Source: Acidobacteriota bacterium
GTDB lineage: Bacteria > Acidobacteriota > Thermoanaerobaculia > Thermoanaerobaculales > Thermoanaerobaculaceae
DNA: 64,000 nt
NCBI GenBank assembly: GCA_003133645.1
Contig: PKYI01000087.1
Location: 1-64,000 of the forward strand
Reading direction: 5' to 3'
Shown: in pieces, positions 28,788 to 38,415 of the stretch
Numbering within the stretch: the stretch's first letter is position 1
Layout: each line of letters opens with the position of its first letter
Notes under the pieces: generated by a model
What the model was told of the DNA's origin: nothing
Database searches by the model: none
Seen by the model: only the letters and a program-made list of their open reading frames with translations
Program-made: the position numbers and the translations under genes

Positions 28788-29920
28788 TCCGGGCCGCGGT
28801 CGCGTGGGCGGTTCTGGGCGTTGCGGCGGCGGCCTTCGCCCAGGAGAGCGCGGTGCCGAAGGACCTCGCCGACGCCCGCAGCGAAGTCCGGGCGCTGGAG
28901 CAGCACCTGCGGCAGCTCACGGACCTCCAGGCGGGGCTTGGCCGGCAGCGGGAGCGGTTGGCGCTGGAGGTCAAGGTCGCGATGGTGCGCGTCCGCGAGG
29001 CCGAGGTGGAGCAACAGGAGGCGGCGCGCGCCGTCGCGGCGGCGTCCGCGGCCGCCAAGGCGTCCCAGGCAGAGCTCGATGCGGCGATGGACAGGCTGCG
29101 CCTGCAGCTCTCGCTGCTGGCCGTGCTCGGCCGCGCCGGCCTGGCGCCCCTGGTCGTGCACGCCCTCGGGTCGGGGCAGGACATCCCGGCGCGGGTCACG
29201 GTCGCGCTCGCTCTGGTCCGCGAGGAGAAGCGGCGGCGGGACGAGGCCGCCGGTCTCATGGCGCGGCGGGAAGCGGCGCTGTCGGAACTCTCGGTGCGGC
29301 GGGAGGAACTGGCGGCGACGGCGGGACGTCTCGACGGCCGGCGGCGGGAGCTGGAGCAGACGAGGCAGCGCGTCGAGGCGCAACTCGCCTCGCTCGAGGT
29401 GGAGCGGCGTCACGGCGCGGTGAAGCTGGCGGGCGCCCAGCAGGCCCAGGAGCGGTTGGAGCGCCTGTGGGGCACCGTGACGCAGCAGGACGGGAGCACA
29501 GGCCCGGACGTGCGGCTGCTGCGCGGCGGCCTGCGCTGGCCGGTGGGGTCGAACCGGGTGCTGCAACGGTTCGGGCCGCACCGCGACCCGCAGTACGGCA
29601 CGGTCACCCTCACCCACGGCGTCGTCCTGGCGGCGCAGCCGGGGGAGAGGGTCGTCGCGGTCGCCGCGGGGAAGGTTTCGTACGCGCAGTTCTTCAAGGG
29701 CTACGGCAACGTCGTGATCGTCCACCACGGCGGTGATGTCTACTCGCTGTATGGTGGACTTGCTAGTATGTTCGCCCGCGCCGGGCAGCGCGTCGGCACC
29801 GGCGAGCCCCTCGGCGTGGCCGGGCGGAACGAACAAGGGGTGGCGAGCGTTTACCTTGAGATACGCGTAGGGCAGAACGCCCAGGATCCGCTGGCCTGGC
29901 TCAAGCCGGCGGGGAAGTGA
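28784..29920 (+). CDS. EnvC-like murein hydrolase activator, M23 (LytM) domain
   Basis: Signal-like N-terminus, long coiled coil, LytM GNVVIVHHGGDVYSLYGGL; TTG start overlapping upstream stop. Confidence 0.82.
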   Translation: MIRAAVAWAVLGVAAAAFAQESAVPKDLADARSEVRALEQHLRQLTDLQAGLGRQRERLALEVKVAMVRVREAEVEQQEAARAVAAASAAAKASQAELDAAMDRLRLQLSLLAVLGRAGLAPLVVHALGSGQDIPARVTVALALVREEKRRRDEAAGLMARREAALSELSVRREELAATAGRLDGRRRELEQTRQRVEAQLASLEVERRHGAVKLAGAQQAQERLERLWGTVTQQDGSTGPDVRLLRGGLRWPVGSNRVLQRFGPHRDPQYGTVTLTHGVVLAAQPGERVVAVAAGKVSYAQFFKGYGNVVIVHHGGDVYSLYGGLASMFARAGQRVGTGEPLGVAGRNEQGVASVYLEIRVGQNAQDPLAWLKPAGK

Positions 29921-29927
29921 GGGTGCG

Positions 29928-31064
29928 GTGAAGCATCGGTGGCTTTTCCTTGCGGTTTCGCTGGTCATGATCGTCGCGGTTGGGGCGCTCGCATTCGGTT
30001 CGGCCGGTGGTCCCGGCAGGAGCCTGTACCGGCTCGTGGGAATGTTCGGGCAGGTGGTGTCGCTGGTCCGCTCCTCGTACGTCGAGGAGGTCCCGGTCGC
30101 CAAGCTCGAACTCGGCGCGATGAACGGGCTCGTGCAGGCGGCCGACCCGGGGGGGCTCTGGGCCCCGGAGGACGTTGCGGCCCAGTACGCCAGGGTCCGC
30201 GGCCGCGCGCTGCCGCCGTTCGGGCTCGTGCTCGGACAGCGCTCGTCCTACCCGTTTGTCGTCCAGGTGGTGGCGGGCTCGCCGGCGGCGAAGGCGGGGA
30301 TCGTGCCCGGCGAACTGGTGGAGAGCATCGGAGCCGAACCGGTGCGCGCCCGGGCCCTCTGGCGAGCGCTCACGCTGCTCGACGACGCCGAGCGCAAGGG
30401 CGCCGACGTGACCCTCGACGTCATCGATCGCCAGCTCGACGGCAAGCGCCCGGTGACGCTGAAGCCGGCGTCGTTCGCGGCGGGCGGGCCGTCGGTCGAG
30501 ATGAAGGAGGGCGCTGCCGTGGTGAGGGTGCCGGTCGTCGATGCCGCGGCGGCCGCCGCGTTGGGCGACGCTTTGCGCCCGAGCGAGGGCGCGAGCGCCC
30601 TCGTGGTCGACCTGCGCGGGGTCGCGCTTGGCACCCCCGAGGGGGCGGCGCGGGTGGCGGCGCAGCTCGCGGGCGGGGCGGTCGAGCTCAAGATGGGCGC
30701 GAGCGGCGACAAGGGCGAGACGGTCAAGGCGCAGGGCCCGGCGCGCTCGTGGAAGGTCTTCGTCTGCCTCGATGCCACCACGGCCGGGCCGGCCGAGCTG
30801 CTGGCAAGCGCGTTGAAGAGTCGCGGCGCCACCCTCGTGGGGACGGAGAGCTATGGCGACACCGGGCAGCGGCGGGCGATCAAGGGCGCCGGCGGCGAGG
30901 TGTGGCTGGCGTCGGCGTGGGGCATCGGACCGGACGGCAAGCCGATTCTGGGGGCCGGTTTGAAGCCGGACGAGCGGGTGCGGCCGCGCAAGGGCGGCGA
31001 CGCCGTCCTCGACCGTGCGTTGGAGCTGGCTGGTGGCCGCGCCGCGATCGGCCAGGCGGCGTAG
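29928..31064 (+). CDS. S41 (CtpA-like) family protein with PDZ, probably catalytically inactive
   Basis: Signal anchor, PDZ-like VVAGSPAAKAGIVPGELVESI, S41-like VVDLRG and DATTAGPAELLASALKSRGATLVG. Confidence 0.75.
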   Translation: MKHRWLFLAVSLVMIVAVGALAFGSAGGPGRSLYRLVGMFGQVVSLVRSSYVEEVPVAKLELGAMNGLVQAADPGGLWAPEDVAAQYARVRGRALPPFGLVLGQRSSYPFVVQVVAGSPAAKAGIVPGELVESIGAEPVRARALWRALTLLDDAERKGADVTLDVIDRQLDGKRPVTLKPASFAAGGPSVEMKEGAAVVRVPVVDAAAAAALGDALRPSEGASALVVDLRGVALGTPEGAARVAAQLAGGAVELKMGASGDKGETVKAQGPARSWKVFVCLDATTAGPAELLASALKSRGATLVGTESYGDTGQRRAIKGAGGEVWLASAWGIGPDGKPILGAGLKPDERVRPRKGGDAVLDRALELAGGRAAIGQAA

Positions 31065-32196
31065 CCGGCCCGGGGGGGCGCGCGGCGGCCGGGCGCGAGG
31101 GCTCGTCGCTCTCGCACTCGTGCTGCTCGCGGTGGCTGCCGTGATCTACCTCGGCTGGCGTGCGGCGAGACCGCGGCCGGTTCCGGCGGTGCCGAATGCG
31201 GTCGCGGTGGTGCGCGAGGTGGCGGCACGTTTCCGTTGCGGCCCCGCACGGGTCACTTCCGAGACGATGCGGGACAGCGCGGGACCGCTCGCGCTCGTGA
31301 CGGTCCACGCGCCGCGGGGGTTCCAGGTCGAACCGTTTGTGCTCGACCTGGAAGCGGCGGCACACAACCTCGGCGGGCGCCTGGAACCGATGCCGCTCCT
31401 GGAGAAGGGCGGGTACGGCCTGGCTCGTCTCGACGGCGAGGTCGGCGGGGTGCGGTGGCGCGTGCTGGTGCTGGGCGAGGAACTGCCGGCGCCGCCGAAG
31501 GCGGGAGCGGGACGCGGGGCGGTCCGCGGCGCGCGCCTCGCCATCGTGCTCGACGACGCCGGCGCCTCGATCGAGGTGGTGCATGAGGTCGAGCATCTGC
31601 CCCTTGCGGTGGCGGTCGCGGTGCTGCCGAACGCGGCGCGCTCGGCCGAGGTCGCCCGGGGCCTCGGCGCGCAGGGGCGCGAACTCCTGCTGCACATGCC
31701 GATGGAGCCGGTCGGCAATTACGGGCCGGGTCCGGGGGAAGGCGCGGTCGAGGTCGGGCTCGGCGCCGCCGAGATCAGGTCGCGCGTGGAGCGGGCGCTC
31801 GCAGTCGTGGCGGGGGCACGTGGGGTCAACAACCACATGGGCTCGCGGGCGACGGCGGATGCCGCGGCGATGCGCGCGGTCATGGACGTGCTGCGCCCGC
31901 GCGGGCTGTACTTCCTCGACTCGCGCACGACCGCGGACACCGTCGCGGAGGAGATCGCGCGCGCAAGCGGCGTGCCGGCCCTCCGGCGCGACGTCTTCCT
32001 CGACGTCGTCTCCGAGCCGGAGGCGATCCGGCGGGCGCTCGATCAGGCGGTGGCGCGAGCGCGGGCGGACGGGTCGGCGGTCGCGATCGGCCACGTGCAC
32101 CCGATCACCATCGAGGTGCTGGAACGGGAGTTGCCGCGCATCGGCGGGGAGGTCCGCCTGGTGCGTCCGTCGCAACTGCTGAAGCCGGCGGGTTAA
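31015..32196 (+). CDS. Divergent polysaccharide deacetylase family protein (YibQ-like)
   Basis: LAIVLDDAGASIEVVHEVEHLPLAVAVAVLPNAARSAEVARGLGAQGRELLLHMPMEP...VNNHMGSRAT; start uncertain. Confidence 0.82.
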   Translation: MRWSWLVAAPRSARRRSRPGGARGGRARGLVALALVLLAVAAVIYLGWRAARPRPVPAVPNAVAVVREVAARFRCGPARVTSETMRDSAGPLALVTVHAPRGFQVEPFVLDLEAAAHNLGGRLEPMPLLEKGGYGLARLDGEVGGVRWRVLVLGEELPAPPKAGAGRGAVRGARLAIVLDDAGASIEVVHEVEHLPLAVAVAVLPNAARSAEVARGLGAQGRELLLHMPMEPVGNYGPGPGEGAVEVGLGAAEIRSRVERALAVVAGARGVNNHMGSRATADAAAMRAVMDVLRPRGLYFLDSRTTADTVAEEIARASGVPALRRDVFLDVVSEPEAIRRALDQAVARARADGSAVAIGHVHPITIEVLERELPRIGGEVRLVRPSQLLKPAG

Positions 32197-32615
32197 CCTT
32201 CGGAGATCTCGATCGCGGTGGTCACCGCGCAGTCGGGGCGGAGGGAAGCCAGAGCGGAGCAGTAGGTCGAGTGCGAGAGTTCGACGGCGCGCTCGACCTT
32301 GCTGCGGTCGAGTCCCTTGCCTCGCAGCCGGTACGTGAGGGTGATCGCGGTGTAGTACTTCGGGTTTACGGCGGCGCGCTCGCCCGCGATCTCGACGTCG
32401 AGGCCGGCGAGCTTCTCGCGCATCTTCTCGAGGATCGCGACGACATCCATCGCAGTGCAACTGGCGACGCCGATCAGCAGCAGCTCCATCGGCCCAGCGC
32501 CGGCGTGACCGGGGCGCCCGGGCGAGTCCACGGTGAGCGCGTGCCCGCTGGCGGAGTGCGCCTCGAACCTCATCCCCGACTGCCACACCAATTTCGTGGT
32601 CGTCCGCTCCGCCAT
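32193..32615 (-). CDS. OsmC-family protein
   Basis: GPMELLLIGVASCTAMDVVAILEKMREKLAGLDVEIAGERA. Confidence 0.88.
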   Translation of the reverse strand: MAERTTTKLVWQSGMRFEAHSASGHALTVDSPGRPGHAGAGPMELLLIGVASCTAMDVVAILEKMREKLAGLDVEIAGERAAVNPKYYTAITLTYRLRGKGLDRSKVERAVELSHSTYCSALASLRPDCAVTTAIEISEG

Positions 32616-32707
32616 TGCGTCCTCCAGGGGCGCCGCCCCGCGCGGGAGTCTAGCAGGCCGTCAAGGGAGGAGCGCGGAGAGCAGTAACAGGCGGGTATAC
32701 TTTCGAC

Positions 32708-33763
32708 ATGAGTCGAGAGGAACTTCTCAAGCTCACGCACCTCGTAAGCTGCGCGGGTTGAGCGTCGAAACTGGGTCCGGCGGACCTGCACGCGGTGCTC
32801 GCGGCGCTCCCGGTGGTGAACGATCCGCGCTTGCTCGTGGGCGCAAGGACGTTCGACGACGCGGGCGTGGTGCGTCTGTCCGACGATCTGGCGCTGGTGC
32901 AGACGGTCGATTTCTTCACGCCGGTCGTGGACGAGCCGTTCGACTTCGGGAGGATCGCCGCCGCGAACGCGCTCTCGGACATCTACGCGATGGGCGCTCG
33001 CCCGTTCTCGGCGCTCGCCGTGTGTGCGTTTCCGCAGGGGACGCTGCCGCTTCAGGTGCTGATCGACACCCTCGCGGGGGGCCTGTCGGTCCTGCGCGAG
33101 GAAGGGGTGCTGCCGCTCGGTGGCCACACCGTCAAGGGGCCGGAGTTCACCTACGGCCTCGCGGTCACGGGTCTCGTGCACCCCGACCGGGTCTTGACCA
33201 ACGCCGGGGCCAGAGCGGGCGACGTGCTGGTGCTGACGAAGCGGATCGGGACCGGCGTCCTGGCGACGGCGCTCAAGCGCGGGGAGCTGGAGGCTGGCGC
33301 GCGCGACGCGATGGTGGCCTCGATGGCGGCCACCAACCGCGCGGCCGCCGAAGCGTTGGCGGAGCTTGGCGTGCATGCGCTCACGGACGTCACGGGCTAC
33401 GGCCTGCTCGGCCACGCCCTCGAGCTGGCCGAGGCCAGCGGGGTGGCGCTCGAGATCGCCGCCGCCGCCGTTCCTTTCCTCGACGGCGCCCGCGAGGCGG
33501 CGGAGTCGGGGGCAATCCCGGGCGGCCTGGTGGCGAACCGAGACTGGGTCGCGGGCCGGGTCGAGTTCGATGGCGTGGACGACGCCACGGCCACGCTGCT
33601 GTTCGACCCGCAGACCTCGGGAGGGCTGCTGGTCGCGCTCGCGCCCGCGGAAGCGGCGGTGCTGCTCGATCGCTGCGCGCAGCGCGGCGTGACGGCGGCG
33701 GTCATCGGGCGCGTGGTGGCGGGGCGGGCCGGCACCGCGGTGGTTCGCGCCGGGGCCCGGTAG
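32708..33763 (+). CDS. selD: Selenide, water dikinase; predicted selenoprotein (UGA at 32759..32761 read as Sec)
   Basis: MSREELLKLTHLVSCAG[U]ASKLGPADLHAVLAALPVVNDPRLLVG... aligns with SelD AGCGCK catalytic loop; TGA in frame with the 32795..33763 ORF. Confidence 0.9.
32774..32786 (+). promoter_or_regulatory. Candidate bacterial SECIS apical stem-loop GGTCC-GGC-GGACC
   Basis: Stem starts 12 nt after the UGA; 5 bp plus two possible wobble pairs. Confidence 0.5.
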
Positions 33764-33773
33764 GGAGGACACG

Positions 33774-35183
33774 ATGACAACGCGGCTCGGCTGGGGTCTC
33801 ATCTTGGTGGTGTCGGGGAGCCTGGCGGCGGCGAACCCTCCCGTGCTGGTGTCGGAGGCCGGACCGGGCCGAACGCTGTCGCTGACGGTCTACAACGTCG
33901 GCCGGGCGCTGGTGCGCGACGCCAGGCCGGTCTCGCTGCCCGCCGGCGCGTGCGCGCTCGAGTTCCGCGACATCGCCGAACGCGTGATGCCGGAGACGGT
34001 GGCAATCACCGGGGACTCCGTCGCGGTGCTTGAGCAGAACTACGAGTACGACCTGCTCTCGCCGCAGACCCTCCTCGCCAAGTACCTCGGGCGCGACGTC
34101 ACCCTGGTGACCGAGGAGCCGGGCGGCGCGCCGGGTGCCGTCGTTCGCAAGGAGATGGTCGGACGCCTCCTCTCGATCGAGAACGGCACTGTATGGCGCA
34201 TCGGCGACCGGATCGTCTCCAACCCGCCATACCGCGAGCTGGTCTTCGGCCAGCTCCCGGAGAACCTGCGCGAGCGTCCCACCCTGGTCTGGCTCCTCGC
34301 CTCTGAGCGCGCCGGCGAGCGGCGCCTCGAGGCGACCTACCTCACCGGCGGCGTCAGCTGGAAGGCGGACTACGTTCTCACCCTGGACGCCGCCGGGGAG
34401 AAGGGCGGCCTGATCGGTTGGGTCACGCTGGACAACACCTCGGGCGCCTCGTACCCGGACGCCACCCTGCAGTTGGTCGCCGGCGACGTCCACCTCGCCC
34501 CGGAGCCGCGGCCCGGCCCGCAGCCGCTGATGATGGCCGCCAAGGCGATGACCGGCGGAATGAAGGAAGAGGCGTTCGCCGAGTACCACCTCTACACACT
34601 GGAGCGCCCGACCACGGTCAAGGACAGGCAGAAGAAACAGGTCGCGCTCTTGGAGGCCGACGGCGTCAGGGTGACGAGGCGGTACGTGGTGGAGAGCCCG
34701 CAGTGGTGGTACCTACAGCGGATCGGGATGCAGAAGCAGGATGTCCGGGTCGACGTCGAAATCGCCAACCGGGCCGAGAACCATCTCGGCATGGCGCTCC
34801 CCGCGGGCGTCGTGAGGTTATACCAGCAGGACCGGAGCGGGCGGGCGCAGTTCGTCGGCGAGGACCGCATCGAGCACACCCCGAAGGACGAGACGGTCAA
34901 GGTCACGATGGGCAACGCGTTCGACATCGTGGCGGAGCGCCGGCAGACCGACTATCGCAAGCTGGCGGACAACCTCTACGAGGACGCCTTCGAAGTGACG
35001 CTGCGCAACCACAAGGACGCCGCCGTGACCGTCGAGGTGCGCGACCAGCTCGGCGGGGATTGGGAGATGCTGGCGAACTCGCACCCGTTCGAGAAGCGGT
35101 CGGCCTCGGGCGTTGCCTTCGCGGTGCCGGTGCCGGCCAACGGCCACGCGGTCCTGACGTACCGGGTGCGGGTGCGGATCTGA
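33774..35183 (+). CDS. DUF4139 domain-containing protein
   Basis: LSLTVYNVGRALVRDARPVSLPAGACALEFRDIAERVMPETVAI...LTGGVSWKADYVLTLD. Confidence 0.78.
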   Translation: MTTRLGWGLILVVSGSLAAANPPVLVSEAGPGRTLSLTVYNVGRALVRDARPVSLPAGACALEFRDIAERVMPETVAITGDSVAVLEQNYEYDLLSPQTLLAKYLGRDVTLVTEEPGGAPGAVVRKEMVGRLLSIENGTVWRIGDRIVSNPPYRELVFGQLPENLRERPTLVWLLASERAGERRLEATYLTGGVSWKADYVLTLDAAGEKGGLIGWVTLDNTSGASYPDATLQLVAGDVHLAPEPRPGPQPLMMAAKAMTGGMKEEAFAEYHLYTLERPTTVKDRQKKQVALLEADGVRVTRRYVVESPQWWYLQRIGMQKQDVRVDVEIANRAENHLGMALPAGVVRLYQQDRSGRAQFVGEDRIEHTPKDETVKVTMGNAFDIVAERRQTDYRKLADNLYEDAFEVTLRNHKDAAVTVEVRDQLGGDWEMLANSHPFEKRSASGVAFAVPVPANGHAVLTYRVRVRI

Positions 35184-35198
35184 CGGCGGCCCCGAGGC

Positions 35199-36353
35199 TC
35201 AGGCGCGGGCGCTGACCGCCCCGCAGTAGAAGCCGGGGTAGATCGACGCACAGCGCTCGAACTGGGCCGGGATCACCGCGATCTCGCTGAAACCGGCGGC
35301 GTCAAGGGCCCGCATCCAGCCGCTCGCGCTCATGAAGCCCGGGCGCTCGCGGATCCCCTCGGACAGTGGGACATGACCGTACTCCTCGAGCAAGGTGAAG
35401 GGGAGCTCGAGGTGGACGGGCGCCGTTGGCGTCGGGCGCAGCAACTCGCCAACGATGAGCGCGCCGCCGGGCGCGAGGAGGGCGCGCAGGTTCACCAGCG
35501 TCGCCGTGAGGTCGTGCGCCAGGTGCAGCGTGTTCACGCCGAACACCACGTCGAAGCGGGCGCCGTCGAGGCCCTGCGGCGCCGGGTCGAAGTTGATGTC
35601 GAAGCGCAGCGAGCGCACCTCGCACCCTTCCGGGAGCACCCGTTGGACCGCCCGGGTGCCGCGGCGCAGGAACGCGGGCTGGAGTTCGGTGAAGACGTAC
35701 CCCGAGGGCGGCTTGCCGGCCTGCGTCAGCGCGGCGAGCGCTGCTTCGGCCGCGCTTCCGCCTCCGCCGCCGACCTCGAGGACGCGGGCGCCCGTGCCCG
35801 CCGCCCGCGCCACCGCAACGCCGGCGATGATGTTATTCAAAGCGTAGTGGGGGTTCGTGTTGGAGAAGTAGTCGAACCAGAGGCCCAGTGTCGTCGGCCC
35901 GAAGAGGGCGTCCTGGCCCCGCAGCTCGCCGCGCAGCACCGCCGGCAACGCGGCCGCGCAGAGCGCGAGCACCTCGTACGCGGGAGCGGTCGCCGGGACG
36001 AGGCGCTCGGCCTCGGCACGGAGCTCGGCTGCGGGCGCCGTGGCAGGGCCGGGGACGAGTCGCCATCCGCCGGAGGTGGGCTCGGTCAGCCCGTACAGCT
36101 CGAGGGTCTCGACGAGCCAGCGGACCGCCAGCCTCCCGCCGTCGCTCCAAGCGCGCTCGGCGACGAGGCGGTCGGGGTCGGGCTGCTCGCCCGAGGCCAG
36201 GTCGAGCGCGGACGCCATTTCCCGGATCAGGGCGCCGATGTAGCGGTCCAGGCGCTCCGACGCCGCACGGAACGTCTCGTCGAGCACGCCCGCCGGAAGG
36301 TCGGGCGCGAGCGCCTCGAGAGAGCGGGGAATGGTCATCGGCAGGCTGGGCAT
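35199..36353 (-). CDS. Class I SAM-dependent methyltransferase
   Basis: ARVLEVGGGGGSAAEAALAAL...FDVVFGVNTLHLAHDLTATLVNLRALLAPGGALIVGE. Confidence 0.85.
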   Translation of the reverse strand: MPSLPMTIPRSLEALAPDLPAGVLDETFRAASERLDRYIGALIREMASALDLASGEQPDPDRLVAERAWSDGGRLAVRWLVETLELYGLTEPTSGGWRLVPGPATAPAAELRAEAERLVPATAPAYEVLALCAAALPAVLRGELRGQDALFGPTTLGLWFDYFSNTNPHYALNNIIAGVAVARAAGTGARVLEVGGGGGSAAEAALAALTQAGKPPSGYVFTELQPAFLRRGTRAVQRVLPEGCEVRSLRFDINFDPAPQGLDGARFDVVFGVNTLHLAHDLTATLVNLRALLAPGGALIVGELLRPTPTAPVHLELPFTLLEEYGHVPLSEGIRERPGFMSASGWMRALDAAGFSEIAVIPAQFERCASIYPGFYCGAVSARA

Positions 36354-36354
36354 C

Positions 36355-37329
36355 TCAGGCGGCTCCCTGGGCGAGGAAGTAGTCCTCGACGGCGCCGAGC
36401 ACGGCCTGGGCGGAGGCCAACTCGGAGAGGCGGCGGCGCAGCGTGCGGCCGTCGGGGAGGCCGTGCGTGTACCAGCCGGTGAACCGCCGCAGCTTGTGCA
36501 GGGCGGTGCGTTCGTCCTCCCGGCCAATCACCTCGTGGAAGTGAGCCCGCATCAGTGTGCGCCGTTCGGCCAGGGACGGCTCCGCGTACGGCTCGCCACC
36601 GAGGAGCGCGGCGGCCTGCGAGAAGATCCACGGGTTGGTCAGGCTCGCCCGGCCGATCATGACCGCGTCGCATCCGGTTTCGCGCCGCATCGCGACCGCT
36701 TGCTCCGGCGTTGTCACATCGCCGTTGCCGACCACCGGGATGGCGAGCGAGCGCTTGAGCGCCCCGATCGCTCCCCACTCCGCGCGCCCGGTGAACTGCT
36801 GCCGGGCGGTCCGAGGGTGGAGGGTGACGGCGTCAGCCCCCTCATCCTGGCAGATCCGCCCGACTTCGAGGAACGTTGCGGCATCCTCGCGCAGGCCGAG
36901 GCGAAATTTGACCGTGAGCGGAACGGAAACCGCCGCGCGAACGGCGCGGACGATGCGCCCGGCCAGAGGGAGGTCGCCGGTGAGCGCCGCACCCGCGCAC
37001 CCCTTGAGGACCTTGTTGGCGGGGCAGCCCATGTTGATGTCGCACACGTCCGCCCCCATGCCCTCCACGAGCCGTGCGGCCTCGGCCATCTTCTCCGGGT
37101 CGGAGCCGAAGATCTGGATCGCGATCGGGCGCTCCTCGTCCACGAAGTGCAGCATCTTGAGGGTGCTGGGGCGCTGTCGCGTGAGGCCCTCGCTGGAGAT
37201 GAACTCCATCGACACGAGGCCGCAGCCGCCCAACCGGCGGATGAGCAGGCGAAAGTCCCTATCCGTAATGCCCGCCATCGGGGCGAGGACCAACGGTGGC
37301 TCGACGGCGACGTTTCCGATACGCAGCAC
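36355..37329 (-). CDS. dusB: tRNA-dihydrouridine synthase (DusB-like)
   Basis: LAPMAGITDRDFRLLIRRLGGCGLVSMEFIS...DVCDINMGCPANKVLKG...HPRTARQQFTGRAEW...GNGDV. Confidence 0.93.
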   Translation of the reverse strand: MLRIGNVAVEPPLVLAPMAGITDRDFRLLIRRLGGCGLVSMEFISSEGLTRQRPSTLKMLHFVDEERPIAIQIFGSDPEKMAEAARLVEGMGADVCDINMGCPANKVLKGCAGAALTGDLPLAGRIVRAVRAAVSVPLTVKFRLGLREDAATFLEVGRICQDEGADAVTLHPRTARQQFTGRAEWGAIGALKRSLAIPVVGNGDVTTPEQAVAMRRETGCDAVMIGRASLTNPWIFSQAAALLGGEPYAEPSLAERRTLMRAHFHEVIGREDERTALHKLRRFTGWYTHGLPDGRTLRRRLSELASAQAVLGAVEDYFLAQGAA

Positions 37330-37350
37330 GCGACCGAGTATACCTTCCGG

Positions 37351-38292
37351 TCAGGACGCGCCCGGGCCCGCCGCTTCCAGGCGGGTTAGCAGCTGGCCAC
37401 GTGACGTGATCCCGAGCTTCGCGTAGGCGTGCTTCAGGTGGTCCTTCACCGTGTACTCGGTGATGCCGAGCCGTGTCGCGATCTCGCTCGCCTTCTGGCC
37501 GCGCAGCAGGAAAGCGAGGACCTCCGCCTCGCGGTGCGAGACCTGAACCCCGGAGCAGCGCTGCCGGATCTCCTCGGGCTGCAGGAGGCGGATGGGGGAC
37601 AGCACGACCAGCGAGTAGCCGGCGCCTCCGAGCCCCGCCAGCGCGACGATCTCGAGGCGCCAGCGGCCGCCATCGCCGGTCGTGACGGCCTGCCGGCGCA
37701 CGCGCTCGCTCGACTTCACCAGCGCGGCGATCTCCGACACGATCAACGAGAGCAGCGGGGCCGTCTCGCCGTTGGCGAGCCGGGCCTGGGGTTGTTCGGT
37801 GTGGAGCGCGAGGAGTTCCTCGCCGGGGGCGTTGGCGAAGAGTATCTCCCCGCGCTCGTCCATGAGGAGGTGGGCCTCGTTGGCGACGCCGAGGATCTGC
37901 ACCAGGATGTCGATCTGGCGGCTGGCGTTGCTGCGGTCGATGAGAGCGAGCAGCGCGCCTTCGATCAGCGGCCGCAGACACTCGATCACCGCCAGGCTGG
38001 CGGCCGGCCGCGTCCCCGCGTCGAACAACCGGAGCAAGCCGCGGAAGTTCTCCGCTTCGAGGCGGGCCACGAGGGGCGCGCTCGGGCTTTGAGGTCCGAA
38101 CTGATAGTCGGCTTCCGGCCCGTCGGGGAGGATCTGGAGGGAAAGCCGGCACCCCGATGCTCCGGTCGCCTGCAGGAGCCCGCGCAGAATCGCGACCACC
38201 GCCGGATCATCGGCGGGGGGTGGAAGCTGAGCGAGCAGGACCGGCGGCCGCCACACCAAATTGAGTCTAACCGCAAGCTTCCCATGGGGCAA
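37351..38292 (-). CDS. LuxR-type HTH transcriptional regulator with PAS-like region
   Basis: C-terminal VSHREAEVLAFLLRGQKASEIATRLGITEYTVKDHLKHAYAKLGITSRGQLLTRL; start uncertain (TTG 38292 or GTG 38256). Confidence 0.82.
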   Translation of the reverse strand: MPHGKLAVRLNLVWRPPVLLAQLPPPADDPAVVAILRGLLQATGASGCRLSLQILPDGPEADYQFGPQSPSAPLVARLEAENFRGLLRLFDAGTRPAASLAVIECLRPLIEGALLALIDRSNASRQIDILVQILGVANEAHLLMDERGEILFANAPGEELLALHTEQPQARLANGETAPLLSLIVSEIAALVKSSERVRRQAVTTGDGGRWRLEIVALAGLGGAGYSLVVLSPIRLLQPEEIRQRCSGVQVSHREAEVLAFLLRGQKASEIATRLGITEYTVKDHLKHAYAKLGITSRGQLLTRLEAAGPGAS

Positions 38293-38415
38293 ACTGGCGG
38301 CGGCCTCGTGGCGGCGGCCTCGGGGGTTCCGGAAGCCCTGCCTGTGGTAACGTTCCCGAGCCGGCTGCCGACCGCGGGCGCACAGCCGGCGGCGGTCGGC
38401 GGAGGAGCCTGAACC

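Noticed and set aside
32795-33763. selD starting at GTG 32795 as in the ORF track
   Set aside because: Would lack the catalytic loop; the upstream in-frame ATG plus UGA restores it.
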